This document shows positions 57,114 to 64,000 of a DNA stretch of 64,000 bases, piece by piece. Positions within the stretch are counted from its first letter, which is position 1; every line of letters begins with the position of its first letter. The notes under the pieces were generated by a model, which did no database searches, was not told the origin of the DNA, and saw only the letters and a list, made by a program, of their open reading frames with translations. The DNA is from DAORIO01 sp964384645 (GTDB lineage: Bacteria; Patescibacteriota; Minisyncoccia; Phycocordibacterales; UBA9973): the NCBI GenBank assembly GCA_964384645.1, contig CAYLKL010000001.1, positions 70,372 through 134,371 of the forward strand, in the 5' to 3' direction. Position numbers and translations under genes: made by a program.

Positions 57114-58379
57114 TTAATTTTTCAAGTCTATAGTCCAAACAGATCCATCGCGTTTGTTTACAAAGTATAAGTAGTCTTCTTCTTTTGAGAGTGATGGGTA
57201 AATAAAGTCCACTTGTTCTTCGGGGAATCCAATTATTTCTTTTGTTCCATCTAAAATATTATATTTTTCTATTGAATCAGCAAAAGATACTTGTCCTTGG
57301 TACCAAACATCCGGATACGCGCCGTCTCTTGGATTTATCGGCACACCACAATAAACAAAAGTGCCGTTTGTAGACCACACACATTTTTCAGGGATTGAGT
57401 TTATTGAAGTGCTGGTTAGTCTGGATGTTTTTGAGTCATACAAAGATATTTTCATGTATGAAGAACCAGCTTCCCCTATCAAAAATTTATCACCCGTCTT
57501 GTTTGGTAAAACTGTTAATCCTTTTATTCCTCCAATTATTTTTTCAAAAACGTTATTTTGAGTGTTTAAAATATAAGAGTAACCTGAAACAAATCCTGAA
57601 GGTTTTGTTGTGAAAAGTATTTTTGCAGGGCTTATGAAATTTGTGGTCCATTCTGAAAAAGTGTGAGAAAAAATGCTTTTTTTATTGCCCCCATTCGGGT
57701 CTGCAAAAGATCCAGAAGCGGAACCGTCGAAGTTTTGTAAATAAAATAATTTACCAGCTTGTTGATCTACAGATACTGAGATTAAGTCTTCTGGTAAAAA
57801 AGAACCTTTAATAGAATTTTCTAGGTCTGCACCTGGAATAAATGTTGCAGCAAATGTCTCTACTGTTTCTAGATCAGAAGAAATGTATCTCAAAACAAGA
57901 CTGCTTCCTAGAGGTCCAAATATTGCTTCATGTATTTGAGGCATTCTTTTTGATGAAACAATAACCTCTTCTTCTGTGTCAGGAAAAATATCTATAACTT
58001 GACCAGTTATTCTGTTTACAGATCGAACAGCAGAATAAATAGCTACAGAGTTTAAGTTTTGTGCATCAGTTCTTGTTTTTTGTATTGAGGTTATTCCAGC
58101 AACGGGTCCTTGGTAGATTTTTCTTATTTTAGGTTTTGTTAATTCTTTATTGTCTGCCTGAGAGGGTGTTTCGTTAGTCGTGTTGCCCGTGTTTTCGTTT
58201 GGAGTGTTTTCTGTTGGCGGTTCTTCTTTTTTGCCGAAAGGTAAAAACTCTCTAAAGGTAATACCTCCACTATTTGTTGTTTCGTTTGTGTTGTTTTTAC
58301 CTTTTATACCTAAATAAGCAGAAAGACCTAAGATTCCAACAAAAATTATTATAAAAATTATGATTAGTATTTTTTTCAT
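57114..58379 (-). CDS. Membrane-anchored beta-propeller-like protein of the secretion operon
   Basis: 421 residues: an N-terminal TM (KILIIIFIIIFVGILGLSAYLGI), a Thr/Asn/Glu/Pro-rich linker (about 28-78), then a beta-rich domain with repeated strands such as VAIYSAVRSVNRITGQV, LFYLQNFDG, YLYFVNKRDGSVWTIDL, suggesting a TolB-like propeller. Two Cys near the end (EKCVWSTNGTFVYCG). It ends 2 nt past the convergent jag stop. Last gene of the block; role unknown. Confidence 0.65.
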   Translation of the reverse strand: MKKILIIIFIIIFVGILGLSAYLGIKGKNNTNETTNSGGITFREFLPFGKKEEPPTENTPNENTGNTTNETPSQADNKELTKPKIRKIYQGPVAGITSIQKTRTDAQNLNSVAIYSAVRSVNRITGQVIDIFPDTEEEVIVSSKRMPQIHEAIFGPLGSSLVLRYISSDLETVETFAATFIPGADLENSIKGSFLPEDLISVSVDQQAGKLFYLQNFDGSASGSFADPNGGNKKSIFSHTFSEWTTNFISPAKILFTTKPSGFVSGYSYILNTQNNVFEKIIGGIKGLTVLPNKTGDKFLIGEAGSSYMKISLYDSKTSRLTSTSINSIPEKCVWSTNGTFVYCGVPINPRDGAYPDVWYQGQVSFADSIEKYNILDGTKEIIGFPEEQVDFIYPSLSKEEDYLYFVNKRDGSVWTIDLKN

Positions 58380-58380
58380 A

Positions 58381-59988
58381 TTATCTAGGCTCTACTCTTT
58401 TTATAAATTTAATTTTATTTTTGTACTCTGTAGTATTGTAAATTCCAACAGCATTGCCGGGTTCCCTACCGCTACCTCCGTGTGAGTCTGCTATTTTGCC
58501 ATTGCCTACATATATAAGTACGTGGCGATTTCCAGATGTCCAACCGAGTAAGTCTCCTGGTTTTAGGGCTACCCCGTTTACTTCAGTGTTTGTTATTGAG
58601 TTTACACGTTCAGCATTACTAAAAATTGTTTGCGTTCCTCCATTAAATTCTTTATATCCAGAGTATCTTAGAACAAAATTAACAAATCCAGAGCAATCTA
58701 AACAAATAGTACCTGGTGGACAAAATGTTTTACAAGGTCCTATTGGAGGGCATTCTTTTGTTTCGTATTGGTATGGAGGGGGTGTTCCCTTTCCGCCAAA
58801 TCGATAAGTTGTTTTGCCATTTAGTTTTGAAACTATAGAATAAACCAGATTTTCATTTGGAGTGCTCGGTATGTTGCAGTCTATTCCAGTCGGACAACTA
58901 ACCCCTGTTTGAGGAATTCCTACGTTCGTATCTCCAGAATATTCAATTTTAATTGTTTGTTTATCAAGTCTAAAATCAATTGTTACAAGGTCTGGGTTTA
59001 TTGTTATTAATATAAGATAAGACCCAAGTAATAGGACAAGCCCCTTTATTGCGTTTAGTATTTTTTTCTTACCTTCACCTTTTGAAATAAAAGAATCAGA
59101 CATCATCCACTCTATTCCACCAAAAACAATCATAAATACAGCCATTGCAGCAGCGAGTCCAATAATAACTTTTATTAAATTGTTTACATAAGTACCAAGA
59201 TTAAAGTCTGGACCAACCACGTTGCCTGGAACTACGCCAGGAATTGGCGCGAGTAACTCGTAACTATTGTCGTAACTGCTCGATCCAGTTGTGAAAGGTG
59301 TTGGTGGTGGTGGCGTCGGTTCAAATGTTAGTTTGAAAAAACAGCGGCCGTTTGTTTCGTTTCCAGTTGTTGTTTTAAAATCAGCACGTGCTTGGTTGCA
59401 GGCTGTAATATCGTCATAGGGTCCTCTTTGGTCACTTGGGCCTGTTCCAAAGAAAAACCAAACAGCTTTTGCGTTTCCATAGTTTGTTCCAACAAATTCA
59501 AAATTTTCATCACAAAAAGCGTCACATTCGTATTTAAGCTCTCCGTTGGGTTTGCCCTCAGAAACATAGTTGTTTTCAACGTCGCCCTTTACTTCTATGT
59601 AAAAATAATCACAATCTAGGTTTGGCCTAATTTCGCATTCATCCTCTCCGGCCTTTAGTGTAATTTCCGTGAGGTTTGATGTAATAACTTTTAATTTTAG
59701 GTTGTCTACCCCAGCAACCGCATCATCGTTTCCTATACCGTAATCATCTTCAAGTAAGCTTATGTCCAATTCTTTTCCGGAACAATTTTCTGTTTCAATA
59801 ACCATCTTTATCGTAGGCCTGTTCGTGTCAGAGTACCAAGCTTCAGGTTGTGTTCCCGCTGGTTGGAAATAAGCATTTTTTACATTACACGGCGCCGTTG
59901 TAGATTGAGCGATTGAGGAATTATTAAAAGAAAGAAATAGTGTAAATATTCCTAAAACTATTAAACTAAAATTTAAAATCTTTTTCAT
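58381..59988 (-). CDS. VirB2/TrbC-like membrane segment fused to an NlpC/P60 peptidase
   Basis: 535 residues: a signal peptide; a Cys-rich exported N domain; a TM pair at about 258-332 (NLIKVIIGLAAAMAVFMIVFGGIEWMMSDS...GKKKILNAIKGLVLLLGSYLILITINP), typical of VirB2/TrbC-type pilin-like proteins in CPR; and a C-terminal NlpC/P60 domain with Cys432 in DCSGFVNFVL, His489 in RHVLIYVG and a polar third residue near His503. NlpC/P60 enzymes cut peptidoglycan stem peptides. The fusion places wall cleavage with a secretion channel component. Between the PrgI/VirB4 genes and its anchored neighbour. Confidence 0.8.
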   Translation of the reverse strand: MKKILNFSLIVLGIFTLFLSFNNSSIAQSTTAPCNVKNAYFQPAGTQPEAWYSDTNRPTIKMVIETENCSGKELDISLLEDDYGIGNDDAVAGVDNLKLKVITSNLTEITLKAGEDECEIRPNLDCDYFYIEVKGDVENNYVSEGKPNGELKYECDAFCDENFEFVGTNYGNAKAVWFFFGTGPSDQRGPYDDITACNQARADFKTTTGNETNGRCFFKLTFEPTPPPPTPFTTGSSSYDNSYELLAPIPGVVPGNVVGPDFNLGTYVNNLIKVIIGLAAAMAVFMIVFGGIEWMMSDSFISKGEGKKKILNAIKGLVLLLGSYLILITINPDLVTIDFRLDKQTIKIEYSGDTNVGIPQTGVSCPTGIDCNIPSTPNENLVYSIVSKLNGKTTYRFGGKGTPPPYQYETKECPPIGPCKTFCPPGTICLDCSGFVNFVLRYSGYKEFNGGTQTIFSNAERVNSITNTEVNGVALKPGDLLGWTSGNRHVLIYVGNGKIADSHGGSGREPGNAVGIYNTTEYKNKIKFIKRVEPR

Positions 59989-61011
59989 TTAATTTCCTAA
60001 AACACTAATGTTTAAACTCCTGGTAGCCTTTTGGAAAATTTTCCCAAGGTTTGAAACTTCTAGTTGTATGTTTGATAAACCACTCCCCCCATCTCCTCTT
60101 ACAATTATAAAACTTTTATAAGGTGGAGTTTCGATTGTTGTTCCATTAACTTTCCAGTTGTATTTTAAAGTTGGGTCGTTTTTGTTTTTTGGAGTTATAA
60201 AAAATGGTTCAGCTATTAGGTTGAAGTCATTTTGACCAACACTTACGCCATCATTCAATGCGTTCCAGAAATCAATACCTAGACCATCTTTTTTTTGGTA
60301 GAACAGTATGATCGGGTTGTAAAATAGTAAATCTGTTTTTGCAGAAGAAACATAAGCGCCAGTAGAGTCTGTTGCCCTTACTTCTATTTTTTCGACTTGT
60401 TTTAGTGGGTCGTTTCTAAATGAGAAACTCTGTTTAGAAAAACCAGAAGAATTTGGAACATTGTCAAAATTTCGCTTCCAGCTAAAAGTTAGGTTTTTTT
60501 GAGAAGTAGTTGTTTGGTTCTTTCTATTAGGGATGGCTGTTATTTCAAGCAACGACTCTCTTGTCGGTAAAATTTTTCCTTTGTAGAGACTGTTCGTGTA
60601 TCCATCGACTGTTTCCCATAGTATATCTATACTAGAAGGTTCTATTGTTACAGTTTTCTCGATCTGTAGTCCAGTACTTATATCTACTATTTTTGCTGTT
60701 ACTGTTGTTTTTTTACCTAAAGGTCCTGTTGTTATAAGTAATTCCTTTAGCCCGGTTCCAGATCTTTCGATTTTGCCATCTATTCTCCACTCTATTTGTG
60801 TGTTATCTAAATTAACAAGAAAACTAGAAAGACTAATTTTTACTTCTTGGTTTTCTTCTGGAACTTCTGGGTTCATACTTATTGAGATATCGTTATCGTC
60901 TATAGCGGCGATATTTTGAGCTGTCGCATTTCCATAAAAAACAAAAAAAGAAAATAGTGCGAAAAATATAATTAAATTTCGTTTATACATTACGTTTATT
61001 TTATCACGCAT
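59989..61011 (-). CDS. Exported protein of the secretion operon (Ig-like domains)
   Basis: 340 residues: a signal peptide (KRNLIIFFALFSFFVFYGNATAQ), then strand-rich PKD/Ig-like modules (MNPEVPEENQEVKISLSSFLVNLDNTQIEWRIDG, and LKYNWKVNGTTIETPPYKSFIIVRGDGGSGLSNIQLEVSNLG). Its stop is followed immediately by the NlpC/P60-fusion gene. The start could also be the ATG at 60990. It is probably a structural component outside the membrane. Confidence 0.7.
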   Translation of the reverse strand: MRDKINVMYKRNLIIFFALFSFFVFYGNATAQNIAAIDDNDISISMNPEVPEENQEVKISLSSFLVNLDNTQIEWRIDGKIERSGTGLKELLITTGPLGKKTTVTAKIVDISTGLQIEKTVTIEPSSIDILWETVDGYTNSLYKGKILPTRESLLEITAIPNRKNQTTTSQKNLTFSWKRNFDNVPNSSGFSKQSFSFRNDPLKQVEKIEVRATDSTGAYVSSAKTDLLFYNPIILFYQKKDGLGIDFWNALNDGVSVGQNDFNLIAEPFFITPKNKNDPTLKYNWKVNGTTIETPPYKSFIIVRGDGGSGLSNIQLEVSNLGKIFQKATRSLNISVLGN

Positions 61012-61041
61012 TTTATTCGTTTGCGAACAAAAAAGTAGTAC

Positions 61042-62865
61042 TTAACCCCCAGAAGCTTCTAGTTCTTCTTTTGATTTTTTTATTGCCAAAATTTGAGATG
61101 GGTCAGATGTTATTATTTGATCTTCTGTATATGAGGCAACAATTTGTATTGCCACATGCTTTAGCCCTGCAAAGAAAATTCCCTCACCTACTCCAGACTC
61201 TAGTAGTAGATATTTTTCTTCGTCTGTTAGGTTAAATGTCTTCTGAAGAACTTCCATGGTAGACGGAGATTGTTTAAGGAGTATTTGAATTGAAGAGTTG
61301 GTTACAATAGGTACTCCATAGGGGCTTTTCATAAAGTCTCCAACGTCTTGAGTGATAGTACAAAGACCTAGGAAGTATTTTCGCCCCCTTTTGGCGATGG
61401 AATATAGAAAAGAGGCCGTGTCTTCAGATTTCATCATCCACCAAGCCTCGTCAACAACCAGAAGACGTTTTTTTAGTGTTCGTCGAACTGCATTCCAGAT
61501 GAAGTGTGTGACTATATACATAGCTACAGGCTTTAGTTCGTCTTCCATGTCTCTAACAGAAAAGACTATAAATTTTTTGTTTATATCAACATTTGTAGGC
61601 TGGTTTATGAAAGTTGACCAACTTCCTCTTGTAAATTTTTGAAGTCGGGCAAGTATAGACTCAGAGCCTTCCATTCCAGAGAGAACCATTTCAAAATCTG
61701 ATAGGAGTGGTGGCTCTACGTTTGCAAAGTCTGATTCTGGGGTAATGTCTTTTATTGCGTAAGTTTCAGTAATAGCTCGGTCTACAATAGAATCTTCTTC
61801 TGGAGTAAGGCCTCCAAGCATTATTCTAAAGAGACCAACTAGGTTGATTATGTTTGATCTCAAAACATCAGCCGCTGTCTCATCCTCTTTTGGGACAGGT
61901 AGGTCAAAAGGGTTTATGTGATGTTCTGATGAAAGTGAAATATTAAAATATCTACCACCAACAGCTTCAGATAAGTATTCATATTCCCTTTCAGGGTCGA
62001 TAACAATAACTTCAGTGTCGAACATTAAAGTTCGCAAAATTTCTAGTTTTGTTGCGTAAGATTTTCCAGAACCAGATTTTGCAAAAATTATAGAATTGTA
62101 GTTTTCAAGAGAAAATCTATCAAACAAAACAAGTGAAGAATTATGTCTGTTTATTCCGTACAAAATACCCTTGTCAGAATTGAGGTCAAAAGAAACAAAT
62201 GGAAAAATAGAAGAAATTGGCGCGGTGTTTAGTTTTTGATGAACGGCAAGTTCGTCTGTTCCGGTTGGAATTGTAGATTTAAAACCTTCAACTTGTTGGT
62301 AAAGTGCAGGTTTTATATATACTAGTTTTGATTCAAGTCTTGATTTTATTTCATTCTCAACTTTGTATAATTCTTCCTCTTTGTCTGCGTAGATGGTTAT
62401 ATATACACCAGCGTCAAAAAGTTTCTCTTCTGCCATTTGAAGCGAGTCTCTAAGTTCTTCAAGATTCCTAAATGCAGTATCAAGTAGAGGGTCTCGAACA
62501 AGACCTTTTTCTTCACGAACCATTATTTGACTTTGAACTTCGGCAACTTTTTTCTGGAAAGCCCGAAGAGCTTGAGAGGTATCTACTGGGTGAACAAAAA
62601 TTGATATATCGAATATTCTCTCCATGTTTATAATTGGAGTAAACCAATCTTCAGAAAGAGTGCTCGGGAAAGAAATAATGAAATAAGTCCTAAGTATTTT
62701 GTCTCCAAGTCTTAGGTATCGAGGTTCTATTTTAAGAGCTTCGGGAGCAATTAGGTCTTCAAAACTCAAAGATGCAGCTCTGTACATTTCAGCAGGCAAA
62801 ACAGGCACAGGTATTGTGCTCGCTTCCCCTTTTTTCTTTCCGAATAATGAATCAAAAATTCCCAT
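61042..62865 (-). CDS. virB4: VirB4/TraC-family type IV secretion ATPase
   Basis: 607 residues. N-terminal VirB4 domain (LRLGDKILRTYFIISFPSTLSEDWFTPII). ATPase: Walker A IIFAKSGSGKSYATKLEIL near 265, followed by VIVIDPEREYEYLSEAVGG. Walker B is LLVVDEAWWMMK, with LCTITQDVGDF later. It energises pilus biogenesis or DNA/protein transport. Preceded by the PrgI and TraC-like genes. Confidence 0.93.
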   Translation of the reverse strand: MGIFDSLFGKKKGEASTIPVPVLPAEMYRAASLSFEDLIAPEALKIEPRYLRLGDKILRTYFIISFPSTLSEDWFTPIINMERIFDISIFVHPVDTSQALRAFQKKVAEVQSQIMVREEKGLVRDPLLDTAFRNLEELRDSLQMAEEKLFDAGVYITIYADKEEELYKVENEIKSRLESKLVYIKPALYQQVEGFKSTIPTGTDELAVHQKLNTAPISSIFPFVSFDLNSDKGILYGINRHNSSLVLFDRFSLENYNSIIFAKSGSGKSYATKLEILRTLMFDTEVIVIDPEREYEYLSEAVGGRYFNISLSSEHHINPFDLPVPKEDETAADVLRSNIINLVGLFRIMLGGLTPEEDSIVDRAITETYAIKDITPESDFANVEPPLLSDFEMVLSGMEGSESILARLQKFTRGSWSTFINQPTNVDINKKFIVFSVRDMEDELKPVAMYIVTHFIWNAVRRTLKKRLLVVDEAWWMMKSEDTASFLYSIAKRGRKYFLGLCTITQDVGDFMKSPYGVPIVTNSSIQILLKQSPSTMEVLQKTFNLTDEEKYLLLESGVGEGIFFAGLKHVAIQIVASYTEDQIITSDPSQILAIKKSKEELEASGG

Positions 62866-62935
62866 TTTTATGTTTCTGTTATATATAGTATATCGTATTT
62901 AGGGCAATTGATTAGTTTATAACTTTATAAATAAT

Positions 62936-63577
62936 CTATTTTTCTACTATTCCCCGCGCATTATCTCCGGGGTTAAAAGATTTATGGAATAGTTCAACTA
63001 ATTCGTCGCTACCAAGTTGCACAGCACGAACACCAACTCTTTTTAGTCCTGAAATAATAACAGCAAGTCTTTGTTCTAATTGGCTTCTTTTTTCTTCAAA
63101 AACGGCCGCTTCGTCTTCTTTTTCCTTTTTAGCGTCTGTTTTTTTGAATGGGTTTGAGGGTAATATGCTAGACATACTTGTGTTTGATAAAGAAGAAGTA
63201 TAAGGAACTATTATATAAAATCTCTTTTGCATAATATTGTGAGTGTCAGTGAAACCTCTTATGAATTCTATATATTCTCGAATTTGAACTTTCATTAGTG
63301 GTTCTAATTCTTCTTTTTGTCTGTCGTCTAGGACAGATAGGTAAGGCAATATGTCGTAGCGCCTTGATTGAGTTAGTATTTGTAAAGAAAAATCTATGGA
63401 ATTTAGGAAAGCTTGATAGTTATAGTAAAGGGCTTGGCGCTCGTCGTAAGATTTTAAGGCCATATTAACAGAAGAAGCAAGAAGTACAGCTCGAATTCCT
63501 CCGTCTTTTAGTACGATCAATCCGTCGCGGATTTCTTTTATGGGTACAAATTCTTGGGTTGGTCTTGAGCTTGGCAT
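62936..63577 (-). CDS. TraC-like/VirB4 N-terminal-domain protein
   Basis: 213 residues: PTQEFVPIKEIRDGLIVLKDGGIRAVLLASSVNMALKSYDERQALYYNYQAFLNSIDFSLQILTQSRRYDILPYLS, the N-terminal domain of TraC/VirB4-type proteins found alone in CPR operons. No ATPase motifs. It lies 1 nt after the PrgI gene stop and 70 nt before virB4, so the VirB4 N-terminal function may be split. Confidence 0.8.
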   Translation of the reverse strand: MPSSRPTQEFVPIKEIRDGLIVLKDGGIRAVLLASSVNMALKSYDERQALYYNYQAFLNSIDFSLQILTQSRRYDILPYLSVLDDRQKEELEPLMKVQIREYIEFIRGFTDTHNIMQKRFYIIVPYTSSLSNTSMSSILPSNPFKKTDAKKEKEDEAAVFEEKRSQLEQRLAVIISGLKRVGVRAVQLGSDELVELFHKSFNPGDNARGIVEK

Positions 63578-63578
63578 A

Positions 63579-63995
63579 TTATTCTTCGGTTGGTTTGTTT
63601 ATGTCTTGGACGTCTAGATTCCAAGAAAGGTCTTTTAATTTACTATTTGATAATTTCGGTATGAAACTTTTTATATCTCCCGGATCAAGGTCTGATGTTT
63701 TTGTTTCTTTCTTCGGTTCACTCTTTTTCCAAAGGTATAACTTGCTTTGTAGTTTGTATGTTACCCATGCGTTCACTATGAAAATAAAAGGTTTTCCATT
63801 TATTTTGTAAAAAGCTAAAGCCAAAGAAAGAAGGACTATTGGAGCGCCAACAATAAAAGCTAGAAAGCCTGGTAGAAATCTGAAAATTATATAAACCATC
63901 CCTGCCCCTCCACCTAAATAAGCAAATTGTTTAAAAGTAAGAGGCCCAAAAAGTTTATCTTCAACGTCTATGAATTGAGGAACTTTAAATTGCAT
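63579..63995 (-). CDS. PrgI-family protein
   Basis: 138 residues: MQFKVPQFIDVEDKLFGPLTFKQFAYLGGGAGMVYIIFRFLPGFLAFIVGAPIVLLSLALAFYKINGKPFIFIVNAWVTY. The VPQ.I..ED...GPLT.(R/K)Q start and two TMs are the PrgI signature. In Gram-positive conjugation PrgI is an inner-membrane (VirB3-like) subunit. First gene of the block visible here. Confidence 0.9.
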   Translation of the reverse strand: MQFKVPQFIDVEDKLFGPLTFKQFAYLGGGAGMVYIIFRFLPGFLAFIVGAPIVLLSLALAFYKINGKPFIFIVNAWVTYKLQSKLYLWKKSEPKKETKTSDLDPGDIKSFIPKLSNSKLKDLSWNLDVQDINKPTEE

Positions 63996-64000
63996 GACAT

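Noticed and set aside
1..64000. CRISPR arrays, rRNA genes, insertion-sequence transposases
   Set aside because: No regularly spaced direct repeats of CRISPR type, no rRNA-like stretch and no transposase or integrase catalytic domain were seen.

Overview
The window looks like a chromosome segment of an ultra-small, AT-rich bacterium of the Candidate Phyla Radiation (Patescibacteria), most likely Parcubacteria-like. The signs are short dense genes, standard-code use of TGA as stop, a pilM-N-O type IV pilus cluster plus a PilB-type ATPase, a PrgI / TraC-like / VirB4 secretion block, DUF5652- and DUF5670-type small membrane proteins, a small DciA-like gene where recF would be expected beside dnaN, and many large exported proteins with no clear function. 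The lineage is inferred from gene content; no rRNA is present. A 100-N run at 385-484 marks this as an assembled scaffold.

Layout. 1-5000: a gapped NHL-repeat exported protein, a fatty-acid desaturase, and a nucleotidyltransferase beside an ADP-ribosyltransferase-like protein. 5000-13000: tRNA-His, a VKOR fusion, a pterin dehydratase, a large Pro/Gln-rich anchored protein, tRNA-Leu, rplS, an RluD-type synthase and tRNA-Val. 14000-18100: tRNA-Arg(TCT), the pilM-N-O cluster, DedA, a tRNA-binding OB-fold protein and ruvX. 18100-23500: tRNA-Ser, a HEXXH protein, DUF1801, and an ECF-like sigma factor with its putative membrane anti-sigma. 23500-33900: tRNA-Arg(GCG), an SF2 helicase with phage-integrase repeat units, rpsT, ruvA, a frameshifted fpg, tRNA-Lys, YibE/F, and a divergent ZIP transporter / Fur pair followed by thioredoxin and DsbB-like genes. 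34100-49500: a holA-like gene, polA, tsaE, giant surface proteins, pilB, ruvB-ruvC and tyrS. 49600-57100: PBP1A and a replication-origin neighbourhood (dnaN and dnaA leftward; rpmH-rnpA-yidD-yidC-jag rightward). 57100-64000: a leftward secretion operon (PrgI, TraC-like, VirB4, an exported protein, a VirB2-like/NlpC-P60 fusion, an anchored propeller-like protein).

The genes fit a host-associated minimal cell: pili and a VirB4-driven secretion machine for contact, several surface proteins, oxidative folding enzymes (VKOR and DsbB/Trx), the complete Holliday-junction set (ruvA, ruvB, ruvC, plus ruvX), and standard replication and translation genes.

Two patterns cut across the window. First, several tRNA genes are accompanied by a foldback element that carries a second, inverted copy of that tRNA's own T-arm and acceptor 3' end. 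In three cases (His, Ser, Arg-GCG) the copy is interrupted at the same T-stem/acceptor junction by a nearly identical 22-nt palindrome. I do not know a described family with this design. Second, many genes have a -10 hexamer, often the extended TGnTATAAT form, ending only 6-8 nt before the start codon, which predicts widespread leaderless mRNAs. dnaA and fpg are both broken in the assembled sequence and need checking against reads.
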